A program made the translations under genes and the position numbers. Of a stretch of 64,000 bases of DNA, positions 42,318 to 49,437 are shown one piece after another. The first letter of the stretch is position 1; every line of letters starts with the position of its first letter. The notes beneath the pieces are model-generated. The model saw nothing but the letters and a program-made list of their open reading frames with translations. It searched no databases and was not told the origin of the DNA. The stretch spans positions 1 to 64,000 of the forward strand of contig CAJQUW010012547.1 of the NCBI GenBank assembly GCA_907163375.1. Reading direction: 5' to 3'. Origin of the DNA: Prostheceraeus crozeri. Lineage: Eukaryota > Platyhelminthes > Polycladida > Euryleptidae.

Positions 42318-43082
42318 TTACAGAGATACGTGAGACCATACGTCATCATGAAATTGATGCCAAGGTTGGCGATTCACTAGCACATATTGGCCATTAAAGG
42401 ATTGGCAATTGTCTTTGGAGACCGTAAAATAGGCCAAGAGGATTTCCACACAGTCTGCCAGAGAACAATGGTAACCATGTGCCCATCGATATCTCTGGCA
42501 TTCAGTCTTGTTGGGGGGATCCTGACGCGGTCGATATAATCGATGAACGCGTTGAGGGCAAATCACTTTATTGTCTCCAATGGCCATCTCCCCATTGCGC
42601 ACACGTAATGCTGCCAAATGACTCGGCTCCTGTGCCCGTTGCGCCCATTCCTTCAACTTGACATCTTTCACTTGTATATGTTCACATATCACTGCCTGCA
42701 CAAAGCGTAATTCCCGATTTGAAGGTCCCGCCATTAACACTTCATGCACAAGACCAAATCGACGTTGTTGAGTGTGAATGAAGCACTTCAGCAACCGTTG
42801 TGCATCCTCATACGTGTAACCATGCTGTCGTCGCACTTCCATACCGATACCATGAATGAAACGGACACTAAATTCCTCATCAAAGGATCGTCGCGTTGGG
42901 GCAATAAGTACATGAAATGTCTCCAGCACAAGGATACCCCATGTGCGTTCTTGCACCCATAAACAGGTGACCTCCGCCAAATCCAAATCCCCTTCCGTAT
43001 CCATAATGAGCACATTGCGTATTCTCTCTCCCAAAGTCTTTGTAAGAAGATACTGCTGTCGCTCCAACACACTCGTCGTCAT
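42318..43082 (-). CDS. DEDD-type 3'-5' exonuclease-like protein
   Basis: 254 residues from ATG 43082. I chose this start because the TATA box at 43116-43125 lies only 3 bases from an upstream in-frame ATG (43112) but 33 bases from this one. Exonuclease-like motifs: LIMDTEGDLD (Asp28, Glu30), MAGPSNRELRFVQAVI in the second-motif position and HCSLADCVEILL resembling the final HxxxxD motif. This fits an RNase H-fold nuclease. The polymerase already carries its own exonuclease, so this one may act on RNA or host DNA. Assignment by motif only. Confidence 0.45.
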   Translation of the reverse strand: MTTSVLERQQYLLTKTLGERIRNVLIMDTEGDLDLAEVTCLWVQERTWGILVLETFHVLIAPTRRSFDEEFSVRFIHGIGMEVRRQHGYTYEDAQRLLKCFIHTQQRRFGLVHEVLMAGPSNRELRFVQAVICEHIQVKDVKLKEWAQRAQEPSHLAALRVRNGEMAIGDNKVICPQRVHRLYRPRQDPPNKTECQRYRWAHGYHCSLADCVEILLAYFTVSKDNCQSFNGQYVLVNRQPWHQFHDDVWSHVSL

Positions 43083-43115
43083 ACTGAGAAATGATGCCTC
43101 TTCCACAGTCATTCA

Positions 43116-43125
43116 CCCTTTTATA
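43116..43125 (-). promoter_or_regulatory. TATA box of the exonuclease-like gene
   Basis: TATAAAAGGG on the minus strand, 33 bases before the preferred ATG at 43082. Confidence 0.6.
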
Positions 43126-43136
43126 TCTCCCACCCA

Positions 43137-43571
43137 TCATGCAAAATACACACGATACGTTCCTTCTATTCTCTGCATACATAATGGACAAACCACTTCT
43201 ATCCATATGCAGTCTTCACAAAAGACTGCGTGGGCGCATGGTAGGAGCATCATACTAATCTCTTTCCTCACACATTTTAAACACTGGCGATCTAACCATA
43301 AAGTATAGGTTTCCTTTTCCAATTGTTTCCGCTGCTGCTTCAATTCCTCTTCTTTTCGTTTCAATTCCTCTTCTTTTCGTTTCTCTTCCTCTTCCATTCG
43401 TCGTTGTTGTAGAGCATCCCGCTTCTCCACCTTATCTCCCTCTCCTTCATTCAGATCCATTAAGACCTCTACTAATTCCCCAGCTGTCATTCCAGGTAGA
43501 TAGGCACACTGTATATCTTCCTCCTCATAATCCAATTCACGTGCTACACGCCAACTTGTTGGAACGTTCAT
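43137..43571 (-). CDS. IAP-type RING-finger protein
   Basis: 144 residues. A highly charged coiled coil (EEEEKRKEEELKRKEEELKQ, about 60-79) precedes a C-terminal RING: Cys97, Cys100, Cys112, His114, Cys118, Cys121, Cys128, Cys131, closing with RIEGTYRVYFA. The spacing and the C-terminal position match RING domains of inhibitor-of-apoptosis proteins. No BIR domain is present. Likely an E3 ubiquitin ligase acting on host proteins such as cell-death or defence factors. TATA box 29 bases upstream. Confidence 0.75.
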   Translation of the reverse strand: MNVPTSWRVARELDYEEEDIQCAYLPGMTAGELVEVLMDLNEGEGDKVEKRDALQQRRMEEEEKRKEEELKRKEEELKQQRKQLEKETYTLWLDRQCLKCVRKEISMMLLPCAHAVFCEDCIWIEVVCPLCMQRIEGTYRVYFA

Positions 43572-43600
43572 TATTAATCTAAACCTCTACCACCCTTTCC

Positions 43601-43609
43601 ATTTATATA
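43601..43609 (-). promoter_or_regulatory. TATA box of the RING gene
   Basis: TATATAAAT on the minus strand, 29 bases before the ATG at 43571. Confidence 0.65.
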
Positions 43610-43758
43610 GAGAAATGAAAACAAAGTCATACATTCAACACGTGTTATTTCTTTTCTACTATATCCCCAACAATCATTGATTGAATAACAGACATTGATA
43701 GTACCCACCCACAGTAAGTGAGGAGTCATGTAGACATTCTTGAGTCTTTATGTCACAG

Positions 43759-44001
43759 TTACTTATAGGGTAAGGGATGAGTCACTTCAAACACTGTGTA
43801 CTGAAAGTAGCCCTTGTCTTTCCTCACGTGTCTGGGCTGTAATTCACGTTGCGCTTGTTGATACACTTTCCGGACAACTGTCATGGTGCATCGACTCTCA
43901 TTCTCCATCGCGTTCTCCAGAACGTCATATACTTCTCCCATAGTAGACTTTACACCCTTTATGGGAAAAACACATTCATTGTACTCTTCAATGTAATCCA
44001 T
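43759..44001 (-). CDS. 80-residue protein, unknown function
   Basis: MDYIEEYNECVFPIKGVKS...; a mixed-charge sequence with two likely helices. The ATG at 44001 is chosen because a TTAAGTA box lies 27 bases upstream. A longer frame would need a GTG start next to the box. No domain recognised. Confidence 0.5.
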   Translation of the reverse strand: MDYIEEYNECVFPIKGVKSTMGEVYDVLENAMENESRCTMTVVRKVYQQAQRELQPRHVRKDKGYFQYTVFEVTHPLPYK

Positions 44002-44028
44002 GATGATACACCTCTCTTCTCTCACTTT

Positions 44029-44038
44029 TTACTTAATA
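44029..44038 (-). promoter_or_regulatory. TTAAGTA box of the 80-residue gene
   Basis: Minus strand TATTAAGTAA, 27 bases before the ATG at 44001. Confidence 0.55.
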
Positions 44039-44062
44039 CCATCATCCTGTGTGTTATAAAGC

Positions 44063-44194
44063 TCACACCCATTGTAATTTTCTTCTCCGTTCACGTTTCA
44101 TTTCTGCGTTAGCAACTCGCCATCGCTTCACCAACTCAGCCCATCCACCACCTCTTTGTCTACGACGTTGACGACGACGACCTCGATACACCAT
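44063..44194 (-). CDS. 43-residue arginine-rich core-type peptide
   Basis: Begins MVYRGRRRQRRRQRGGGWAE, continues with an amphipathic basic helix and ends LQWV. The MxYRGRRRQ...RGG opening is shared with the pX-like peptide at 44605-44799. An AAGTAGGTAA sequence lies about 30 bases upstream. Likely a DNA-condensing virion peptide. Confidence 0.5.
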   Translation of the reverse strand: MVYRGRRRQRRRQRGGGWAELVKRWRVANAEMKRERRRKLQWV

Positions 44195-44227
44195 TGTTAA
44201 CACACTCTCCATTCTATATATCATTAC

Positions 44228-44386
44228 CTACTTCCGTTGTCGCCAATTAGGTCCCCAATTACGGTCCCTTGCTTCCTTTATACGACGTGACATTTCCACC
44301 GCGTTATTCATAGCATCAAAGAATGTAAAGCGTAGTCCACCCACATGACGTCGCCTACGCCTTCGTCTTCGCCTTCGTTGCACCAT
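44228..44386 (-). CDS. 52-residue arginine-rich core-type peptide
   Basis: MVQ followed by ten consecutive Arg, then HVGGLRFTFFDAMNNAVEMS and a basic tail. TTAAGTA box 28 bases upstream. Protamine-like charge suggests genome packaging. Confidence 0.55.
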   Translation of the reverse strand: MVQRRRRRRRRRRHVGGLRFTFFDAMNNAVEMSRRIKEARDRNWGPNWRQRK

Positions 44387-44414
44387 TCTTACTCACTCAC
44401 CTCAACCCTCTCAT

Positions 44415-44424
44415 CTACTTAATA
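44415..44424 (-). promoter_or_regulatory. TTAAGTA box (upstream of 44386)
   Basis: Minus strand TATTAAGTAG, 28 bases before the ATG at 44386; overlaps the stop codon of the preceding small gene. Confidence 0.55.
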
Positions 44425-44573
44425 CCACGACTTTTCAAGAACTTCTCTCGCTGTTTCATCATGTGAGACATTTTACTCACTTTTCCCATCATAGCCATCA
44501 TATTGATTAGGGCTGGGGGTATAAATCCACCTCTTTGTCTACGTCGTTGTCTTCGTCTACGTCGTTTCACCAT
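44415..44573 (-). CDS. 52-residue arginine-rich peptide with RGGFIPP motif
   Basis: MVKRRRRRQRRRQRGGFIPP, then a Met-rich helix (INMMAMMGKVSKMSHMM) and a basic end. The order of Arg block, RGG, hydrophobic Pro-containing turn and helix parallels the pX-like peptide next to it. TTAAGTA box 27 bases upstream. Confidence 0.55.
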   Translation of the reverse strand: MVKRRRRRQRRRQRGGFIPPALINMMAMMGKVSKMSHMMKQREKFLKSRGIK

Positions 44574-44600
44574 TGTTCCTACACCTCCACGTCATCTCTT

Positions 44601-44610
44601 CTACTTAATA
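44601..44610 (-). promoter_or_regulatory. TTAAGTA box (upstream of 44573)
   Basis: Minus strand TATTAAGTAG, 27 bases before the ATG at 44573. Confidence 0.55.
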
Positions 44611-44799
44611 ACGTCTTCGTCTACGCCTACGGCGACCTCCCAACAATTTGCTCGCTGCTACTCCTCCCGCTGTCCCGGCTGCCCCAGCTAGAGCTGCCTT
44701 TCCTGCCAAGGCTAATAAGGGTATGATTGCTGGGAGAATACCTCCACGTTGATTTCTACGTGTACCCTGACGTCTTCGACCTCGATAGATTGCCATGGT
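44605..44799 (-). CDS. Adenovirus pX/mu-like core peptide
   Basis: 64 residues from ATG 44799. Arg-rich start MAIYRGRRRQGTRRNQ, then RGGILPAIIPLLALAGKAAL, an Ala/Gly-rich membrane-active helix (AGAAGTAGGVAASKLL) and a terminal run of eight Arg. Adintovirus/Polinton pX-like peptides have this layout and relate to the adenovirus core peptide. The start is chosen because the TTAAGTA box is 26 bases upstream; the in-frame ATG at 44820 would sit almost on the box. Confidence 0.7.
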   Translation of the reverse strand, partial: TMAIYRGRRRQGTRRNQRGGILPAIIPLLALAGKAALAGAAGTAGGVAASKLLGGRRRRRRRRY

Positions 44800-44825
44800 G
44801 TTCCAACTCATATTAGTCATCCTCT

Positions 44826-44835
44826 TTACTTAAAA
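44826..44835 (-). promoter_or_regulatory. TTAAGTA box (upstream of 44799)
   Basis: Minus strand TTTTAAGTAA, 26 bases before the ATG at 44799; contains the stop codon of the next gene. Confidence 0.55.
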
Positions 44836-44999
44836 CGTTGTAAACCTTTCATTACTTGGACTCTACGATATCTGGAAGATAAATAACGTCTCGTTTTCAC
44901 TGGAAGATTTCCCCGAATCAATCCACCCCTTTGTACTAACTGTCTTTTAGACTGTCTCACTAACCCTTTATGCGAATGACGTCGTCTCATACAAGGCAT
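44826..44999 (-). CDS. 57-residue basic peptide
   Basis: MPCMRRRHSHKGLVRQSKRQ, then RGGLIRGNLP and a basic C-terminus ending LQRFK. It again contains an RGG-hydrophobic motif. TTAAGTA box 27 bases upstream. First of the run of tiny core-type genes when read along the minus strand. Confidence 0.55.
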   Translation of the reverse strand: MPCMRRRHSHKGLVRQSKRQLVQRGGLIRGNLPVKTRRYLSSRYRRVQVMKGLQRFK

Positions 45000-45026
45000 G
45001 TCTCCCCTCTCTCTTTCTCATCTATC

Positions 45027-45036
45027 CTACTTAAAC
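45027..45036 (-). promoter_or_regulatory. TTAAGTA box (upstream of 44999)
   Basis: Minus strand GTTTAAGTAG, 27 bases before the ATG at 44999. Confidence 0.55.
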
Positions 45037-45083
45037 AGTTTCCATTGTTTAACACATGAAAAAGATATAGATTCTTCTGTACA

Positions 45084-45089
45084 TTTATT
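45084..45089 (-). terminator. Polyadenylation signal AATAAA
   Basis: Minus strand AATAAATGTACAG, about 22 bases after the stop of the gene at 45111-45725. The same 12-base core recurs at 46469-46474. Confidence 0.5.
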
Positions 45090-45110
45090 GAAAGAAGCAA
45101 GAAAAAAAAA

Positions 45111-45725
45111 TCACAAGTGTAGGCTCACATTGAGTGTCTCTTGCTCTTCATCCTCTTCTATCTCCTTACCACGAAGATATGCCGCAAGTTGATCCGCTTC
45201 TCTCTGCCGTTCCTTTCTCGAAAACTCTTCCGCCACACGCTCTGACAGACTTTGGTGCTGCCTTACCTCCATAGTCATTGTGTCGCGAAGCACTTCTTGT
45301 TGCCGACAAGACACGGCCTCCACATAATCCAATGATTCGTTCAGTGGTGTTAAGTCCAACGGTACACCAATGTTGTTCTTTGGATAAAGAAAGTTCACGT
45401 CACCTTCCATGGCCCAGTGACTAGGCAGAGGGTCGTAAAAGTCTCCCCCTGAACCCACATTCTCAATGAATGGGTCTTGACTCATACCCAATGTTGTCAC
45501 TGACTCATTGTCTTCTTGATCTGGTATCTCCACACTTTCTGGGATCGTCACTGACTCATTGTCTTCTTGATCTGGTATCTCCACACTTTCTGGGATCGTC
45601 TCTACGTCACTTGAAAGGTCGATTACGCTCTCTGAACTTGATATCTCAATCACAATGTCCGGGCTTGTACCAGCATGGAGAATCATGGTAGCTGGTGGAG
45701 ACATGTCGTAGTCACCGTTGTACAT
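45111..45725 (-). CDS. Acidic protein with SUMO-interaction-like motifs
   Basis: 204 residues. Near the N-terminus are IVIEISSSE and VIDLSSD, which match the hydrophobic-core-plus-acid pattern of SUMO-interaction motifs. Two tandem copies of an ESVEIPDQEDNE unit follow. The C-terminal half is a charged helix. A TATA box (TATATAAGGAGAG) lies about 38 bases upstream, so this is an early-type accessory gene. A role in redirecting SUMO-dependent host defence is an inference. Confidence 0.55.
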   Translation of the reverse strand: MYNGDYDMSPPATMILHAGTSPDIVIEISSSESVIDLSSDVETIPESVEIPDQEDNESVTIPESVEIPDQEDNESVTTLGMSQDPFIENVGSGGDFYDPLPSHWAMEGDVNFLYPKNNIGVPLDLTPLNESLDYVEAVSCRQQEVLRDTMTMEVRQHQSLSERVAEEFSRKERQREADQLAAYLRGKEIEEDEEQETLNVSLHL

Positions 45726-45763
45726 AACTTGTGGTAAGTGATTTCAGAGCTCTGGTCGTCTCT

Positions 45764-45772
45764 CCTTATATA
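45764..45772 (-). promoter_or_regulatory. TATA box of the SUMO-motif gene
   Basis: TATATAAGG on the minus strand, in TATATAAGGAGAG, a 13-base sequence identical to that near 46411. Confidence 0.65.
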
Positions 45773-45856
45773 CATTTTCGCTGGGGCCCTACACTGACCC
45801 GGAGCATGCCTCACCCGGGCTAGACACGTTCTGGGACATTGCATGGGCCTCAATCG

Positions 45857-45910
45857 GCCCGGATCAGCTCGGCCCGGATCAGCTCGGCCCGGATCAGCTC
45901 GGCCCGGGTC
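45857..45910. repeat. GC-rich 15-bp tandem repeat
   Basis: CGGCCCGGATCAGCT-type unit repeated three to four times in the spacer between two accessory genes. Confidence 0.8.
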
Positions 45911-45923
45911 GGATTTGGGGACT

Positions 45924-46379
45924 TTAATACGTCTCTATCTCTTCATCACACCACCATCGCGCATGTACACGTATCTCATTCCAGACATCACGTGACTTGT
46001 CTAGACGAAATCGACGGGTAGTCATCGGTGGAGTTGTAATCGGCGGCTCATGAATATATCCAACATTATATCTATGACTCCCCGCTCGACGAATATATGT
46101 ATAGTCTTTCGTAAACTCCACTATTATATCCCCTTCAAACATTGGAATACCGTCTCGATCCTGATACACCCTACTTGTGTCACCACTCCCTCGTTCTTCA
46201 AAATAAAATGTATCAATACACTTGTTCACCACGTCACTACCATTCTTCACTTCCGCTCGTTCAATAATAACACACTCCTTTGTATCCCGTAAACGGACAT
46301 CTCCTGCCCATATGGGAATCCCACGATAATACCCCTCTGTCACACGTCCTTGCCTGCAGCGCTCTGGAAATCGAATCAT
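45924..46379 (-). CDS. YopX-like accessory protein
   Basis: 151 residues with two related halves: YYRGIPIWAGDVRL and DRDGIPMFEGDIIVEF. The DxxGxxxxxGDI pattern is the signature of the YopX-type small barrel common in phages. A FYF-containing linker and a TTRRFRLDKSR segment recur in the proteins at 46555-47157 and 47215-47595, so this is a small local family. TATA box with GGAGAG 27 bases upstream. Confidence 0.5.
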   Translation of the reverse strand: MIRFPERCRQGRVTEGYYRGIPIWAGDVRLRDTKECVIIERAEVKNGSDVVNKCIDTFYFEERGSGDTSRVYQDRDGIPMFEGDIIVEFTKDYTYIRRAGSHRYNVGYIHEPPITTPPMTTRRFRLDKSRDVWNEIRVHARWWCDEEIETY

Positions 46380-46406
46380 TCTTATCCCTCTCTTCTACCC
46401 ACCTCT

Positions 46407-46415
46407 CCTTATATA
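46407..46415 (-). promoter_or_regulatory. TATA box of the YopX-like gene
   Basis: TATATAAGG on the minus strand, 27 bases before the ATG at 46379. Confidence 0.65.
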
Positions 46416-46468
46416 CTCCTCTTCTATGCTTTTCCCAACACAAAATATACAAACACTGTTACTGTACA

Positions 46469-46474
46469 TTTATT
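46469..46474 (-). terminator. Polyadenylation signal AATAAA
   Basis: Minus strand AATAAATGTACAG, about 80 bases after the stop of 46555-47157. Confidence 0.45.
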
Positions 46475-46554
46475 TTTAGAGACAATCACAAAAAGAAGAT
46501 TAACGTCACTCATGTCTGTTACGTCAAGGTCACTCATGTCTATTCATAGTCACT

Positions 46555-47157
46555 TTACACCCATGTCCCTTGGCTACTTGATTGTACCCATGATACATCT
46601 TCCTCCTTGTCTTCCTCCTTGTCTTCCTCACTCGCTTTCCACTTGTCGTCATCACTCTTCATCATCCGTGTTAGCTCCTGCTCCTTCTTCCGCATATCCC
46701 TCACTATCCGCTCCCGCAGCAAAATTTCTTTTTCGATCTGTTCCACGTCCATTGCTCTCATTCGCTCTTCCATACACTCCCACTGCTCCTTCTGATCGGT
46801 TGAGCCATTCGTAACAGTCATTAGGGGTAGGTCTGCCGAGAGACCCCACTCACGCCTTAATTTCACCTGGCGGGTTTCCTTCATTCGATGGATCAGCGCT
46901 CGTTCCCAGCTGAGAATCTCATTCAATTCTTCCTCCCGAGGAATCTCTTCGTCATCCCACAACGTGAGGGGGAGTATCTCAACCCACTCACGTCGGCGCG
47001 TATCCCTCCGGAAACGTCGGGTAGCATAGGGGGCAATCTCTGTTGGTTTTGCTTCCTCGAACTCCACCACTGTCGCCTGTACTTCATCCTCCCGCTTTGT
47101 TCGACGCACTACCGTCTTATTGCCATTGTACCACATAATGACGTCTCCCACATACAT
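46555..47157 (-). CDS. YopX-family-related protein with charged helix
   Basis: 200 residues. The beginning (MYVGDVIMWYNGNKTVVRR) resembles the GDI strand of the YopX-like fold, followed by YATRRFRRDTRRREWVEI, which parallels TTRRFRLDKSRDVWNEI in the 45924-46379 protein. The second half is a long, highly charged coiled coil ending in an EEDKEED-type acidic stretch. Function unknown. Confidence 0.45.
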   Translation of the reverse strand: MYVGDVIMWYNGNKTVVRRTKREDEVQATVVEFEEAKPTEIAPYATRRFRRDTRRREWVEILPLTLWDDEEIPREEELNEILSWERALIHRMKETRQVKLRREWGLSADLPLMTVTNGSTDQKEQWECMEERMRAMDVEQIEKEILLRERIVRDMRKKEQELTRMMKSDDDKWKASEEDKEEDKEEDVSWVQSSSQGTWV

Positions 47158-47214
47158 ATAAAATCCGCGAGCGTCCGTGTAAAGGGGGGTATCGGCGTCA
47201 TCATTGGTATGTGT

Positions 47215-47595
47215 CTAGGTATTCGTAAAATAGAATGTCTCAATTGTATACGTGTCCATGTACATCCGGCTACGCTGGATGACGACGAATGTATCTCGAT
47301 CGAGGAGGATTTCATCTCCATAGAATATGGGAATGTCTCTAAATAGGCATTTTTGCTCCTGACGTGTCAACCAATGGTCGGGATACGTCATCCACCGTAG
47401 CACATTTTGGTAATCCTGCATGAAGGATCCGTCACGGCAACAAACAGTCACAGAGTGCGTCACACACAAGTCATCCACGTGAGGATCCATAGGACAGGCA
47501 GAACCAATACACTGTGTGCGCTCGCGCACACACTCGCCATACTCACACACGTGTGGAGCCTCGAAACTGGGACCTTCGCATATCGTTGTCGTCAT
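47215..47595 (-). CDS. Cysteine-rich, YopX-family-related protein
   Basis: 126 residues. The N-terminal half is Cys-rich (CEYGECVRERTQC, CPMDPHVDDLC, CCRDGSF), possibly a metal-binding or disulphide module. The second half (LFRDIPIFYGDEILLDRD) carries the YopX-like GDE/GDI signature and an ETFYF segment like DTFYF of 45924-46379. It lies closest to the right terminal repeat, so it is probably expressed from the TATA box at that end. Confidence 0.45.
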   Translation of the reverse strand: MTTTICEGPSFEAPHVCEYGECVRERTQCIGSACPMDPHVDDLCVTHSVTVCCRDGSFMQDYQNVLRWMTYPDHWLTRQEQKCLFRDIPIFYGDEILLDRDTFVVIQRSRMYMDTYTIETFYFTNT

Positions 47596-47699
47596 AGTAG
47601 ATCGATTGGTGTGAAAGTTAAAACAATAGAGAGTCAGATAGTAGAGTCAGACAGTAGAGTTGTCAACCAGTGGTATCAGACCCTTCCAGCACTAGACTT

Positions 47700-47705
47700 T
47701 ATATA
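47700..47705 (-). promoter_or_regulatory. TATA box inside the right end of the Polinton
   Basis: TATATA (AGTATATAAAG on the minus strand) just inside the right terminal repeat, facing inward. It mirrors the box at 19443-19448. Confidence 0.6.
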
Positions 47706-47711
47706 CTAGAG

Positions 47712-47880
47712 ACATCGGGGCGCGCCCCGCCCCGATGACTCATTCAAACCGCCCCGGTGGCTCGCCCCGCCCCGGTGACTCATTCAAACCGCCCCACGCC
47801 CACGCACAAACCATGCACCGGAACGATATTCCCACGCCCACGCATTCCGTAACGTTGTTCTGGCGTATAGTGACACTACT
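47712..47880 (-). repeat. Right terminal inverted repeat of the Polinton
   Basis: Inverse complement of the left repeat with only a few differences over the shared part. It lacks the two 23-bp direct repeats found on the left. Confidence 0.9.
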
Positions 47881-47886
47881 CGTATT
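47881..47886. other. Right target-site duplication of the Polinton (CGTATT)
   Basis: CGTATT directly after the terminal repeat; the PLE 3' sequence then resumes with TTATCGTGTTTTAG. Confidence 0.9.
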
Positions 47887-48048
47887 TTATCGTGTTTTAG
47901 TTGTGTTAATGTTGAAAATGAATTGTAGATAGCAAGTATGTAAATGATGTGTACAGATGTTTGTAACTCTTTTTACCGCTGAAGATGATGTGATAAAAAA
48001 CATCGAAACTAGTCCGGAAAGCTGTGCTTTTTCTTTTACATGAAATAT
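47887..48048 (+). mobile_element. 3' end of the full-length family B PLE (resumed after the Polinton)
   Basis: Continues the PLE 3' pseudo-LTR interrupted at 19220. Identical arrangement to 52376-52532 and to 16594-16740. It contains the third hammerhead motif of this PLE assembly and ends in a TA run. Confidence 0.85.
47970..48021 (+). ncRNA. Hammerhead ribozyme motif in the 3' pseudo-LTR
   Basis: TTTTACCG, CTGAAGA, stem II GATGT/ACATC, GAAAC, TA, GTC, CGGAAA. It keeps the perfect ACATC strand that has become ATATC in the 5' copy. Confidence 0.65.
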
Positions 48049-48064
48049 ATATATATATATATAT
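48049..48064. repeat. (TA)n tract at PLE end
   Basis: Short TA run. The duplicated copy at 52533-52575 is about 27 bases longer, the largest difference between the two duplication units. Confidence 0.85.
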
Positions 48065-49437
48065 GTTAATTCGCTGCGATGCTTCTTAATTCTATTCTAT
48101 ACATGTATATTGTTACGTGCGACAATTTAGCGATTTAGTAGGGAAATTCAATAACAATAAAGTTCGAATTGAACCTTTAACTCCTGATGCTCTGCTACAA
48201 GTATCTAATAGTCAAAACTATTTCGACTGGAAATAAATCCGATTCTAATCGACTATTCTAAACTCACTAAATATATGCAATTGAGTTGTGGCATTTGTAG
48301 AATTGCGGTTGCTATTGTGAGATTGTTGGGTACTGGATGCGCTACTATCGCAAGAAAGAATATAGCCTATTTGGATAGAAACACATCCAGATTTGTTTAT
48401 TTTGACGTACTCCCTTGATAGATCTGTCTTAAGCAACGTTACGTTCAATTGGGACTTGCTAAGTTAATTGAACGTTTAGTAACACATGGACTTGTTGCAT
48501 GCCTTGCTGTAAGAAAAAAGCAATCAAAATATATTTTTACTCATCCTAAAATTACTCATCCAGCTATTTTATTAAACTAGGACAAATGAAACCCTTCGCA
48601 GCTGATCAAGTTATGGCTATCAACCAATGAGAACGATGGTGCCTCCAGAAGCGTATTGACTCGAACACTGGATATTCCTCACCTTGATAGCGACCCTTTA
48701 CCAACTGACCTATCCTACCATCAATGTTGCCAATTTTGCTAATTTTGCATTATTCCAATTGTCGACGAAATGAATGTTTTTCTCAAATTTGGTTGCCGAC
48801 GAAAAAGACTAGATCCTAAAATATACGACAGTGCGATATAAAAAACCCTTTAAAAAGAATTTATTTTGGTTGATGCTGGTGTCAAACTTTTCGATTCAGC
48901 TTAGAATAATGCCATGCATCCCCTCGTTGTAGACATTTGTACATCGAATTTTCTATGACTTCGTCGTCAAGTCTGTTTCCCACAGAATATTGCTATTAAT
49001 ATGACGTTAATATATAGCTCATTAATATGACGTTTCGTGCATACTAATAATACTCTATGCATGATATTTTCCATGTTTCTTTACTGTATCTGACCCGTTA
49101 TTTTCATTAATATTGAATAAAGAAAATATAATTGAATATTTATTGAATAAAGATTGTCTTGTCTTGACATAACTACCAGGTCATTGACAAATGATTGGGG
49201 AAGATTGATTCATTGTGAAAGGAATCTGAAGCTTAGCACTTCCACTAAACGGCGATTTCTTCTACAAAATGTGTCCATGACTTATTTAAGGAGGTTCTAT
49301 TCGACTTTCAACATAACTCTTGTACATGGGACGGGGCCTAATGAGATAGTGCGTAATCCTTTATCGGTGAAAAGGAGCACCGGTAGCACTTTTTGCAGAC
49401 GTCTTAGCAAGACGTTATGCAGAATAATGTTGAAGTA
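48065..49437. other. Non-coding flank, first duplicate
   Basis: 1.37 kb between the PLE end and the pogo-like transposon, repeated at 52576-53948. No gene is recognised. Confidence 0.5.

Noticed and set aside
48455-48585. Short frame with weak likeness to ribosomal protein eS25 (LAKLIERLVTHGLV...)
   Set aside because: Spacing and flanks do not fit; the same sequence is only duplicated with the 4.5 kb unit. Likely chance.
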